A DNA stretch of 64,000 nucleotides from Saprospiraceae bacterium (lineage in GTDB: Bacteria; Bacteroidota; Bacteroidia; Chitinophagales; Saprospiraceae). The translations under genes and the position numbers were made by a program. Positions 19,006 through 28,655 of this stretch are shown piece by piece (positions within the stretch are counted from its first letter, which is position 1; the number at the start of each line of letters is the position of its first letter). The notes beneath the pieces were generated by a model. That model had not been told where the DNA came from, searched no databases, and saw only the letters and a program-made list of their open reading frames with translations. The stretch is from the NCBI GenBank assembly GCA_013001595.1, contig JABDMH010000136.1, forward strand, positions 1 through 64,000. Reading direction: 5' to 3'.

Positions 19006-22000
19006 ATGAAGAAAAAACTCTATGCTTTGTTCGTCGGAATTAATGACTACCCCTCACCCGTTTCAAAGCTTGGCGGCTGCATCAAGGACGTTGACAATTT
19101 GGAGAAATTTGTCAAGGATCATTTAGCGGGAACTCATGAGATCAACATTAAACGATTGATTGATAAGGAGGCCACATATGAGCAAATCATTACCACCTTT
19201 CGATCTCATTTGGGACAAGCAGAATCAGATGATGTGGTTTGGTTTCACTACAGTGGCCACGGATCTGAAGAGACTACTGCCGAAGAATTTAAAAATACGA
19301 TTGAACCCAGTGGAAAAGATCAGACACTGGTTGTGTACAATGCACGACTATCGGGTGGGCATCATCTGGCAGACAAAGAACTAGCAGTTTTGCTGCATGA
19401 ATTGACAGAAAACAGACCCGAAGGCCCACCCCACATCGTAGTATCTCTCGATGCCTGCCATTCCGGATCTGGTACCAGGGATCACCCTCCCGATCTATTT
19501 AAAACACGAGCAGCACCATCAAGTGGAGGTGGGCGTACATTGGACTCATACGTCGATGGCTACTACAGCGCGCAGTGGAAGGCTGAGAAGAGATTGAGTG
19601 TTCCGGTGGCACCCCACATAGCCTTCTCCGCCTGTGAAACAGTACAACTCGCTGGTGACCTCAGTTCGGGAGGTGCATTTTCATCAGGGCTGGTTGGAGC
19701 CCTTAGGAAAACGAGAGGCGATATCAATTATGCAGACCTCTTTCTCCGGGCGAGATCGTCTGTGCAGAAGATCAATCGTAAGCAGACTCCCCAATTTGAG
19801 ACCATCGGCAGTTTTAATCCGTATACCAAATTTCTCGAAGGTTCTCCACATGGATCGCCGGACATGCATGAGGTTAGGAAGTTTAACGACGGCTGGTACA
19901 TTATGTGTGGAGCTGTTCATGGCCTACCTACTCAATTTGACGAACCCATTGAAATTGAAATATGGGAACCAATCCCTGACAATGAACTCAAGGGCTTAGC
20001 CACCATTGTCAGTGTGGGTGCCCAGAAGAGTAAAATAGACCGAAGTGGAAAAGTTAAATGGAAGCAGCTATTGGACATGCTAGACCCAGGAGCAGACCCT
20101 TATCGTGGTGTTATAAAACATCTACCGGCACCTCCAGTAGCGGTTTGGGTACATGGTGACCCCAACGCAGTCGCACAACTAACCACGGATTCTGGGGCGA
20201 TTTGGGATCATTCAAAGAACATCATTCCAGTGACAGAGACGACAGAGCCTAAGCCGAATCTGGAAGTGCTCGCCGAGGACGGCCATTATCGCATTCTGGA
20301 TCACGAGCTTGGCAAGCAAGCTTATGCAACTAACAAGGCAACCATCGCTGATGCCAAACAAATCATGCAGAGCCTGGAGAGAATCGTAAGATGGCGGCGA
20401 ACGGTTGCATTAGCAAATCAGGATCCCAAGTCGCGTATGCCAGACCTATTCCGTTTTGAATTGTTGGTTCACGATACGGAGCAGGGAGCAACCATCTATT
20501 CAAATCCCGATATCAAAATTTATCCAACGCCAGACAACAGCATGGAAATCAAGGACGAAAGCACCGGTGATATTGTCGGGCATCAGCTGGGATTTCAGCC
20601 ACAGGTCGTATTCAAACCACTCAAACAACGACTCTACTTTTACGTTTTTCACCTGCGTTCCAATTATAGCATTCTTTCTTATGAGGGAGAAGTCGTCTAC
20701 ATTCCCGCTGATCATCCAAAAACTGGAAAGATCACATTACCTATGTGGACCGAAGAAAATAAAGAAATCCGCGGATGGGGTCCAGACCTAGATGAGAATG
20801 AAACTAAGTCTTATTTTAAACTTATTGCAACATCAGAACAGTTGGATTACCATACCCTTGAGCAGATGGGATTAGGAGACGACCGCGATTCCGGCGGAAG
20901 GGCCTGGGGTCACAACAAGATATTTAATGATTGGACTGCGAAGATGATTGCCGTGACCCTGGTATGGAAAGGAAATAATATCCAAGGTGCCAATGCGGTC
21001 GAATTAGGCGATGGGAAATTAATCATCAGGCCACATGAAAGTGTCAAAGCGGGGGTCAGTCTTGCCAATGCACCCACGGGAACGAGAAATGGCGATCCTG
21101 GTGCCAAGCTGACTCTGTTTGATTCACCAGATATGGAGATGTTGCATTTTAATGCCAGAAGAGATTTACTTGCTGAAAACATTCTGGAGTTAAACGACCT
21201 TGAAATACATGATCCAGGCATGCTGGTTGAACATCCTCTACAGATCGATCTCGCACTAGAGGCGGATGATGACCTAGTCGTGGCCCTCACATTTGATGGT
21301 GACCACTTCAAGGCCATCGGCACGGGCGATGCAGAAAATGATAAGACAACGGTGAAGATTGGGGAGCTGCCCAGCATTCAGCTCAAAGAATCTCCTGAAG
21401 GTATGGTGGCATCTCCATTCGATGAAACCCCCCAGGACCGGAGTCTATTTTCGGCCATGAAGATGGCTTTTTTCAAGGTTGTCCTAAAAAGGGAAGATGC
21501 AGTACATACGCTACGCTGGGCAGAGCCAGCATCCATGAAACTTCATGCAGAAGGATTGAGGGGAAAAGTCTCGAGTGGCAAACGCATCTTACTGCTCGTT
21601 CCAGGATTATTTGGTGACAGCGATGCTATGCTCAAACCCTTGGTCGAAGGAGACGCTCATGAGGAAGGACAAAGGTGGATCGATCAATTTGATTCGGTGC
21701 TGACCTTTGATTATGAGAATCTAAATACGCCTTTGGATCAATCAGCGGATAAACTAAAACAAGCACTGGAAACCCATGGTCTACATGAAAACGAAGAGGC
21801 CCATGTGGTCGTCATCGGACATGGAATTGGTGGCTTGGTAGCAAGGTGGCTGATCGAACGTCAAGGGGGCAATCAATACATCGATCATTTAATACTGGTC
21901 GGTGTGCCTAATGATGGCTCTCCTTTTGGCAAAATCGATCAGGCAAGATCATGGAGCACCACCGTGCTCGATTTTGCCATCAACTTTGTACCCAACATCA

Positions 22001-22404
22001 TTCCATTTTCAGGATATGTCCTAAAATTTCTCAAAAATGTTGGCGAGTTAACGGGTACGCTAGGAGATGTGGCTACCGGTTCCAATTTTCTCAGTACGCT
22101 TAATCAGAGTCCAGACCCAGGTATTTCCTATACCTTGATTGCAGGTGATGCTCGAGATTATGAGGTAAAAGGCGGTGGCGTCAAACGCTTTTTTGAAAAA
22201 ACACAATTGCAATTAGGAGCGCTGTTTCAAGGCGATCGTGGTCACGACACCTTTAGCTCAGTAACCAGTGCTCAAAATATAAATGGCTGGAAAAATAGAA
22301 CGCCAGAACCCCAAATATTGCCAACGGTTACCAGCCACCATTATAGTTATTTCACTAATCCTGATGTCCTGGAGCAATTGGCAACCAGTGCTTTGGAGAA
22401 ATAA
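19006..22404 (+). CDS. Metacaspase (C14) fused to an inactive-looking alpha/beta-hydrolase
   Basis: A 1132-residue protein. The caspase domain (about 1-280) has its catalytic histidine at H85 in HYSGHGSE and its cysteine at C151 in SLDACHSGSGTRD; YALFVGINDY is the typical first strand. Residues 290-850 are beta-rich and unrecognised. From about 855, GKRILLLVPGLFGDSD opens an alpha/beta-hydrolase domain like those fused to caspase and CHAT proteins. Its nucleophile elbow reads GHGIGG (G940) instead of GHSxGG, so the serine is lost although the likely acid D1081 and the histidine pair H1111-H1112 remain. No signal peptide or membrane helix is visible. The gene lies 124 bases after the truncated STAND gene on the same strand and may be an effector or protease partner in the same system. 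Confidence 0.84.
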   Translation: MKKKLYALFVGINDYPSPVSKLGGCIKDVDNLEKFVKDHLAGTHEINIKRLIDKEATYEQIITTFRSHLGQAESDDVVWFHYSGHGSEETTAEEFKNTIEPSGKDQTLVVYNARLSGGHHLADKELAVLLHELTENRPEGPPHIVVSLDACHSGSGTRDHPPDLFKTRAAPSSGGGRTLDSYVDGYYSAQWKAEKRLSVPVAPHIAFSACETVQLAGDLSSGGAFSSGLVGALRKTRGDINYADLFLRARSSVQKINRKQTPQFETIGSFNPYTKFLEGSPHGSPDMHEVRKFNDGWYIMCGAVHGLPTQFDEPIEIEIWEPIPDNELKGLATIVSVGAQKSKIDRSGKVKWKQLLDMLDPGADPYRGVIKHLPAPPVAVWVHGDPNAVAQLTTDSGAIWDHSKNIIPVTETTEPKPNLEVLAEDGHYRILDHELGKQAYATNKATIADAKQIMQSLERIVRWRRTVALANQDPKSRMPDLFRFELLVHDTEQGATIYSNPDIKIYPTPDNSMEIKDESTGDIVGHQLGFQPQVVFKPLKQRLYFYVFHLRSNYSILSYEGEVVYIPADHPKTGKITLPMWTEENKEIRGWGPDLDENETKSYFKLIATSEQLDYHTLEQMGLGDDRDSGGRAWGHNKIFNDWTAKMIAVTLVWKGNNIQGANAVELGDGKLIIRPHESVKAGVSLANAPTGTRNGDPGAKLTLFDSPDMEMLHFNARRDLLAENILELNDLEIHDPGMLVEHPLQIDLALEADDDLVVALTFDGDHFKAIGTGDAENDKTTVKIGELPSIQLKESPEGMVASPFDETPQDRSLFSAMKMAFFKVVLKREDAVHTLRWAEPASMKLHAEGLRGKVSSGKRILLLVPGLFGDSDAMLKPLVEGDAHEEGQRWIDQFDSVLTFDYENLNTPLDQSADKLKQALETHGLHENEEAHVVVIGHGIGGLVARWLIERQGGNQYIDHLILVGVPNDGSPFGKIDQARSWSTTVLDFAINFVPNIIPFSGYVLKFLKNVGELTGTLGDVATGSNFLSTLNQSPDPGISYTLIAGDARDYEVKGGGVKRFFEKTQLQLGALFQGDRGHDTFSSVTSAQNINGWKNRTPEPQILPTVTSHHYSYFTNPDVLEQLATSALEK

Positions 22405-22541
22405 TGTGGGACACCGGGAAATTCTAAATTGACCTGGATTCGAATCTCCCGCAAGCAACCGATATAGCAATTGTTTACGGACACCTGGCATTGCTTGAAT
22501 GAGGATTGTCATTTGAGAACCCGACCTCGTCAATTCGATTT

Positions 22542-23617
22542 TTACTTGCCGAGTTGCACGGCGCGTTGCATGGCCCGGTATCTCTTTTTCCATTTGGCCT
22601 TATTCTGATTCAGGCCGTCATCGATATGAACGGGATCTTTCGTGCGAAATTTACCACACCAGCGAAGACTCGGATCATCAATGATGGATTTTAAGAATTG
22701 TTGCACCGGGCTAGCCACTGCGAGGTATTTCTCCAGGGTTCTTGAGTTGGCCCACTTCTCATCTCCGTAAACAATATTCATATCGATGCCATGTCCGGCC
22801 AGGTGATTAGAAAAGATCGCCGATTGCACAATGGCACCCCTTACGTTGGTGGTGGTGCGGAAAGAACTAGTAATATGCAGATAGATGTCTGCTTGTTCGG
22901 CATACTCGTTTATTTTTTTCAACGATGGTACAAACTGCCGATCGGCTCGGCAAGGATTACCGCGGAACCGCGAGCCTTCAAATAGTAACAGTGGTGATCC
23001 TTCACCCGGCAAATTATTGCTCGCTAGATCGCTCCAATTGCCCCATAATAGTGGTTGATATGCTTTAGCATCAAATTAATAAGTGGACGTGTCAACAAAT
23101 CGCCATCCGATTGGATGCCATGGTCTTTGGCATAAGCAATAACTGCTTTTTTAGTATTCTGGCCATAGAGGCCGTCGGCTCCAAATTTAGCAAAGTTGAG
23201 TAGCTGACCGTACCCAAAGGTGTGCAGCAAAACCTGAATGGAAGTGATGCTCATCGCGGTGCCAGAGAAAAATATTTTTTCGTGCGCATGTCGGATGAAT
23301 AAACCCGCCATAAAATATACATGCCTGGAAGAAAATCATGACCCTGTAAAATTAATTTAAGCAGTGCATTAGAAACGGAAGAGCCATCACTGCGGTTATT
23401 ATTTTTTTGTGCAAAAGCTGCCAGGGCGGCGGAGGTAGCCTTTCCATAATCACCATCGGCTTGAATAATGATCCCATTTTAATTCCTTACGGAAACCCAG
23501 TTCAAATAACGTCCGCTGTAGATCGCTCACCGAGGCTTTGTCAGACGAGCCGGCGAACAAAGTCTTGCTGACATCTCCTTTTTAAATTTCCGCTTCCAGT
23601 AAATTTGAACATTCCAT
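22542..23617 (-). pseudogene. Decayed peptidoglycan-binding plus M15 peptidase gene
   Basis: Four fragments read in order on the minus strand. From the ATG at 23617 a short start is cut by TAA at 23584-23582. A first PG-binding repeat (SVSDLQRTLFELGF, then QADGDYGKATSAALAAF) changes frame near 23480. A second repeat (FGADGLYGQNTKKAVIAYAK, 23024-23300) is entered by another frame change. A third shift near 23035 leads into an M15-type metallopeptidase (AGHGIDMNIVYGD with H and D ligands, DPVHIDDGLN with the last histidine). Intact relatives cleave cell-wall peptides. The fragment order is normal, so this is one dead gene. It lies 83 bases beyond the end of the right-hand STAND gene, same strand, and could once have been the third gene of that operon. 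Confidence 0.8.
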
Positions 23618-23644
23618 GATTATAAGGCTAGTCTCTGATGAGCA

Positions 23645-23672
23645 ACACTCAATAGAATAAACTATTGAGTGT
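23645..23672. terminator. Hairpin after the right-hand STAND operon
   Basis: An 11-bp perfect stem (ACACTCAATAG at 23645-23655 and its complement at 23662-23672) with a 6-base loop lies 28 bases beyond the STAND stop. The T-rich flank (GTTTTGATTTT) is on the plus side, so it fits best as a terminator for plus-strand transcription, though it may slow transcripts from both operons. Confidence 0.5.
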
Positions 23673-23699
23673 GTTTTGATTTTGCTTGTCAGCAGTTAC

Positions 23700-25898
23700 T
23701 TATTCTACCGTAAATTTCGTTTCTCCAATAATGTAACCGGTTCCATTTCTTAAAACGACTGTATATTCTCCCGCTTGATTACGAAACCTAGCCCTAATTG
23801 GCGCTAATACCCGGTAACCGACGTTAGAAGTATTTCGTTTAACTTCAAGCGACTCTTCAAATGAGATAAGGGAACCGTCCGGTTGTCTTAGTTCAAATTT
23901 TACATCTTCTGTTACGGTTGATCTGATACCAGCGTAAACAAAGATAGGTTCTCTATTCCCGAAGTTGGTTTTTGCTGTAGGTAACCTTCCCCTGGAAGGC
24001 AATGAGCGCTGTCCGGTGGTGAAGAAATGTTTTTTGTCATTAATAAATGCATGTCGAGCCTTATTCTCAATATCGATGGAGGCGTCGCCATCCAGCAGAC
24101 CTTTAATTGAGATTACAGTGGAGACCACCTGATACACATCTGGATCTCTTCCCTCAGCTACATCATCTAACGATTGCATTTGATTCTCGATAACGGCAAT
24201 CAATTGTTGCCGCTCCTTAGAGATGTCACTAATAGAATCTTTGAGTCTGCTAATCTGATCCCTTTCTGCAATAGCGGTTTCAGCTTCCCCCTCGGCCGTT
24301 AATCTTGCGGCTTCTTCCAATTCCCTTTTCTCACTGAAATTCAAAGCTGCAACGCTGGCCAATAGTGCGATGATTGCTAAAGAGGCAAGCAAACCGTACA
24401 ACCGAACTCGTGACTTTTTTTGAGCAGTTACAACAGCTTGCTCCGCTTGTAATTTTTCCTTGACTGCCTTTATCTTCTCTTGTTCCATCTCGGCCTTATC
24501 CGCCATCAATTGAGCTCGCTTTTTCTCGGCCTCCACTTCAATTTCTCGACGTTCTTGCTTAATGAATTCTTTTTGACTTGCATCGACAAAATTCAACACA
24601 TGTTGGTCGACATCCAGTAAAGACAGGAATCCGGAAAATTCTGCATGTTGCTTGCGATTGAGAAATTGCTTAGATGCCTCATATTCAGTGTAACTATTCA
24701 TCAGTCGTTTGCGTACCTCGATCAATTGGCGTTGCTGACTGGTTCGTTTTTTATTAATCAACTGTGCCAGACTGTCATGTGCCAATTCTATGCTGTCTTC
24801 CGAAATTCGTAATATTCGAGAACGATCCAAAGCCGCAAATGCCGCTGCGATGGCTTTCGGACCAAACTTGGCAAGTTTTTTTGCAACCTCAGCATTATGC
24901 ACGACGTATCTATCCTGCTCCAGCTTATATCTGACTGGAATTTTAGTGCCTTCACCCGTAGCAAAAGCATCCAGAATCTGCCCGACTCCATTGTCCGGAA
25001 AGTCATCATGGTTTTCAGACAAAAAGGTCTGAATCTCTAATTCTTGATCGTCCAGGAATCGATCCAACACATCTTTAATTTCACCGAATGCCTGAATTTC
25101 CTCGGAGGTAATTTCCAGAGGTTTTATGCCATTGAAAGGATGCCCATGAGTCTCTAGGTAATCTTTTTGATATAGTTGATCTAAATACACCTGCAAATAA
25201 GGTAAGGACACTATTTGATTCTTGTCGCCGATGTTTTTAATCATCAAGGACATCAGATCATCCGCTTCTTCCTTCGGTTGAAGGTGAATATCATATTTAT
25301 CAAAAGAGGACTGGATCACATTCTTGATCCCTTTAGGCCCCATCCGCTCTACCCTCAATCGAAAATCTAATAGTGCTGGGATGGTCCGCTCAAACGGGTA
25401 CAATTGTCCCAAATACTCCTCACGTACAACAAAAAGCACTTTGGTAGAAAGATCCGCTGATATCAACGTTTGGATGGCCTCCATAAAGGTTGCTTGTTCT
25501 TCATCGCTTCCCATGATAAATAGCTCCTCAAACTGATCAAAAATCAGGTATACTGGACGCGAATATCGTTTGGTGATGTAGGCAATGTTTGACACCAAAT
25601 CTCCCATATCCTTGCCCTGCAAGGCAATATCAAGCGCATGCGATGTGGAAATGTTTATATCATCGTTACGCCGAATGAGAAAGGGATACCAATCTGGACC
25701 TTCAAATCGGCCAGCCAGTCCACAGAGGATTAAACTCGTCTTACCAGTTCCTGACAAACCATAAATTAGAACAAGGGGTGTTTTAAACACCATGTCATAC
25801 AACGCTTCGATCTCCGTATCTCTGCCAAAGAAGGCGTCTTTCTGCTCCACGGTATAAGCGTCGAGAAATTGAAAAGGACTTTTCTTTTGATTCTTCAT
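23700..25898 (-). CDS. STAND NTPase with membrane helix and C-terminal Ig-like domain
   Basis: A 732-residue NTPase, the complete counterpart of the truncated one at 17805. Walker A is GLSGTGKT at 47-54 and Walker B is VYLIFDQFEE at 116-125. The winged-helix end IELAHDSLAQLI lies near residue 377. A long charged coiled coil follows (about 430-495), then a membrane helix (about 497-518), a second coiled coil, and a C-terminal beta-sandwich-like domain (FGNREPIFVYAGI, GEYTVVLRNGTGYIIGE). This topology puts the NTPase in the cytoplasm and the last domain in the periplasm, suggesting signalling across the inner membrane. Its ATG overlaps the CHAT stop as ATGA, so the two are translationally coupled. 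Confidence 0.86.
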   Translation of the reverse strand: MKNQKKSPFQFLDAYTVEQKDAFFGRDTEIEALYDMVFKTPLVLIYGLSGTGKTSLILCGLAGRFEGPDWYPFLIRRNDDINISTSHALDIALQGKDMGDLVSNIAYITKRYSRPVYLIFDQFEELFIMGSDEEQATFMEAIQTLISADLSTKVLFVVREEYLGQLYPFERTIPALLDFRLRVERMGPKGIKNVIQSSFDKYDIHLQPKEEADDLMSLMIKNIGDKNQIVSLPYLQVYLDQLYQKDYLETHGHPFNGIKPLEITSEEIQAFGEIKDVLDRFLDDQELEIQTFLSENHDDFPDNGVGQILDAFATGEGTKIPVRYKLEQDRYVVHNAEVAKKLAKFGPKAIAAAFAALDRSRILRISEDSIELAHDSLAQLINKKRTSQQRQLIEVRKRLMNSYTEYEASKQFLNRKQHAEFSGFLSLLDVDQHVLNFVDASQKEFIKQERREIEVEAEKKRAQLMADKAEMEQEKIKAVKEKLQAEQAVVTAQKKSRVRLYGLLASLAIIALLASVAALNFSEKRELEEAARLTAEGEAETAIAERDQISRLKDSISDISKERQQLIAVIENQMQSLDDVAEGRDPDVYQVVSTVISIKGLLDGDASIDIENKARHAFINDKKHFFTTGQRSLPSRGRLPTAKTNFGNREPIFVYAGIRSTVTEDVKFELRQPDGSLISFEESLEVKRNTSNVGYRVLAPIRARFRNQAGEYTVVLRNGTGYIIGETKFTVE

Positions 25899-27715
25899 GC
25901 CGGACTAAGGGGTTTTTCAAATAGGATCTTTGTAAAAGCGTTAAATTGGTCCTTGATGATTTGTAGATCTTCGCCTTCCCTGATTAATAGTGGTGGATCA
26001 TTGGGTTGATACACGTGCTTAAAGGCAAAGGCATCACTGTCTGGGTCATAGCGGTCAAAAAAATACAAATTGGGCCGAGAAGCCTTATCCACAAATGCAC
26101 TTCGATCGATCACAAACGGACTTAAATTGAGATACTCGTTTGCCTTACCTAAGCCCTTTCGCAATAGCACAGAATTACAATCTAGCGAGCTCTTTCCTAC
26201 CAAGAATTTCTCCTCCAGTTTTTCTTTGGTGGGTTCCAAATTGATGATGCGATGTTTGAATCGGGGGGTAGGTCGATGTGGATATTTTTCGACATCAATG
26301 GCTTTGATGGATACCAGCGAATAATTGGCAAGAAAACCGATCTCTTTTACAAAAGCGGAAAGATGCTTCTCTCCGACGACACATAATTGCTTTGCTTCCG
26401 ATTCCTCGATATGACCTTGCAGCTTATGATCGAGCGTTTCAAAAAATTGGACTGCCGATGCAAAGTCTGTCTGATCATTTATTTTCTCAGTGATACCTGG
26501 TAATTCTTCCATGAAATAGTGTATTCCGTTCCGGCTAAAGAAGCCCTCTAGGGAATGCATCAGATCCCCAAATTTGACATTCGATTGTTTGGTAATACTG
26601 GATTGGAAATATTGCCGCAATACTTTTCTCTGTTCATCCGTGATCTGTACTGCCTGGTCAGTTTCATTTTCATCTTTTACTCTGGTCAATTCCCAGATCT
26701 GGGACAATGCTGTGAAGGCCACAATATCGATTAGCGTGGCATAGATTACATAAAACTGCTGCAACCTATCCAGACCAACTTTGTGATAATGTTTGCGTTG
26801 TGCGGTTCCCGGAGCTGGTTCCACCAGGAGCTTATTGATCTGCTGAGAAATCGGTCGCGGCAATGCTGCTTTGATCAATGCAATTTTATCTGCCACCGCA
26901 TCCTCTGTATCTACAACTTGAAATTCGGATTCACCCATTTCCTCAAAATCTCCCTCGTCCGTACTAGTCTCACTCTTCAGGATGGTCTGGATTTCCTTCC
27001 GATAAGGTGACAGGCTTTCCAGGAGTGACTGAATCAATAACTTATTAGGTTCATATTTTTCGTCTGTATCAAACTCTATATTTGAAGGGAGTTGCCAAGT
27101 GAGCACCGATTTTTGATCGGGTAAGGTGAAAAGGCCCCAGATAAAGCTTGGCGCAGCACTTCCCCAACCGGGTAATTCATGACTAAGCGAAGGTTTAATG
27201 TTGGGATCTCTCATGGTAACCTCATTCTTACCGGCAGCAAATGCGTCATCTATGGAACCTTGGTTAGCTAGTGTTTCGAAAAAACGCATGGAAAATTTCG
27301 CAGCTTTATTATCATCGATTTTTGCACTGGTGGCTAAAACTGCGGCTACATTAGCTTTCAAAAGACCTTCTACTTGTCCACCCGTCGAACATCCATTGAG
27401 GAAGACCAAGCGTAATTTTGGACAAGCGCCCAGAAAGCCGGCCAGGCCCTCTGCATGTGCAGCTTGGTCATCAAATAAAAGGACACTTTCGTCGGCATGA
27501 CCGCTGTACAAAAACAGTATTAATTCATTGCGATAATTCGTGAGATCCGCTGCGATCTGATCGGGAGTAATGGAAGGCTTGATGATCAAGCTAAACTGCT
27601 TGTTGACCGACAGGGGCTCAAGTACCTTTCTAATCGATTCCTCTTCCTCGCTCAAAAAAGGCAGCTTAGAATCACTGTCAGAACTGTTTGCAAAAGCTAG
27701 GTAGATAACACTCAT
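25895..27715 (-). CDS. CHAT-domain caspase-fold protease, second copy
   Basis: A 606-residue protein with the same layout as the CHAT protein at 15942 but strongly diverged. The catalytic pair is H73 in LYSGHADES and C109 in LVFLNGCSTGG; AAHAEGLAGFLG matches DAGHAEGLAQLMG in the other copy. A helical middle (about 200-470) and a C-terminal module containing YLNLSPFVIDRSAF follow. It is the first gene of a two-gene minus-strand operon with the STAND NTPase. Upstream DNA to 28655 holds no intact gene. The predicted role is a protease released or activated by the partner NTPase; the target is unknown. Confidence 0.83.
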   Translation of the reverse strand: MSVIYLAFANSSDSDSKLPFLSEEEESIRKVLEPLSVNKQFSLIIKPSITPDQIAADLTNYRNELILFLYSGHADESVLLFDDQAAHAEGLAGFLGACPKLRLVFLNGCSTGGQVEGLLKANVAAVLATSAKIDDNKAAKFSMRFFETLANQGSIDDAFAAGKNEVTMRDPNIKPSLSHELPGWGSAAPSFIWGLFTLPDQKSVLTWQLPSNIEFDTDEKYEPNKLLIQSLLESLSPYRKEIQTILKSETSTDEGDFEEMGESEFQVVDTEDAVADKIALIKAALPRPISQQINKLLVEPAPGTAQRKHYHKVGLDRLQQFYVIYATLIDIVAFTALSQIWELTRVKDENETDQAVQITDEQRKVLRQYFQSSITKQSNVKFGDLMHSLEGFFSRNGIHYFMEELPGITEKINDQTDFASAVQFFETLDHKLQGHIEESEAKQLCVVGEKHLSAFVKEIGFLANYSLVSIKAIDVEKYPHRPTPRFKHRIINLEPTKEKLEEKFLVGKSSLDCNSVLLRKGLGKANEYLNLSPFVIDRSAFVDKASRPNLYFFDRYDPDSDAFAFKHVYQPNDPPLLIREGEDLQIIKDQFNAFTKILFEKPLSPA

Positions 27716-28038
27716 TTTTGGAGATTTTCAATATGGTTGCTGAAGTCTGGATGTTCCAGGTTTGGGATGGAGGTAGAGAAAGATACAATTCTTTTGTTAA
27801 CCCGAAGATACTACTTGACCGAAAGGAAAAATCGATCATTCGTACAATTCCCCTGATGCGAAATCATCAACAAAAAAGTCTGTCTATTGAGCTCTTGGAT
27901 GACGGTGCTAGATTCTTAATCTGTTACAGTTGCACTTGTCCTCTTCCTTAAGGGGGTTAGTATCTTGATCCCTATATTCCACCAAGATCACTAAAACCTA
28001 GTTTCTTGTGCGACAGTTGCTTTTTCGCCCCACAGGCA
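27716..28038. other. Intergenic DNA upstream of the second CHAT gene
   Basis: I see no supported gene here. A 77-codon plus-strand frame (27718-27951) has low-complexity, non-domain-like sequence and is probably chance. The promoter of the minus-strand CHAT-STAND operon should lie in the first 150 bases, but no clear Bacteroidota TAnnTTTG element was found. Confidence 0.5.
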
Positions 28039-28270
28039 TTACTGGATGTTGTTAATCAAGATGGTAATGGTAAAAGTCTGCCAGTCCGGCTCAAAGGGAT
28101 CCAATGATTTTCGGGCTTCGCGCATGGGATAAAGAAAGTCAGCGTCGATCGGTAAACCCAAATCATTCATCGGTCAGTGTTAATGGCCTCTGTAGCAATC
28201 CAAGTTGAATGTAGGTCTTAGCCATGTCTCCCAGCCGCGCTATATAATCTGAATATCGATCAAGGTTGAG
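28039..28270 (-). pseudogene. Short coding remnant of unknown family
   Basis: Two adjoining minus-strand frames look protein-like: RYSDYIARLGDMAKTYIQLG (a helical, TPR-like piece) runs into a stop, and after a one-base frame change a segment with NDLGLPIDADFLYPMREARK continues to a TAA at 28039-28041. Upstream of about 28270 the frame is closed by stops. It looks like the C-terminal end of a decayed gene. I do not recognise the family. It lies directly upstream of the CHAT gene on the same strand. Confidence 0.4.
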
Positions 28271-28655
28271 TTAATAGCTGAAGAAATATTGGCTTCAAGA
28301 TTGGATTATTTCAATTTCATAAAAATCAATTAAACCATTGGAGCAAAAACAAAATACCTATGAAATAGAGAAATACTGATTGGATCGTATAAATTATTTC
28401 GTACTCCAAATAGGATCATTAAATTCAGGTGAGATAGCAGATCCACCGTGCAAAGTATCTGGAAACTTCACTCTTTTTGACCGTCAAGAGATCTCCGTAA
28501 TTTGAAAGGAAGCGATGATCGACCTAAATAACTTCGTTTTCTGATGCGAGCAATCTGGATCATCTGCACCAATCGTCTATTGGGTAGTATATGTAAAGAT
28601 GGGCACTTTATCGAAGCGCCCATCTCTATATCAAGATCTGTTTTAGACCGCTTGC
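28271..28655. other. Intergenic DNA without recognised features
   Basis: This AT-rich stretch contains no reading frame with protein-like sequence on either strand and no clear hairpin. It may be non-functional DNA left from decay of the gene whose end is at 28039-28270. Confidence 0.45.
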
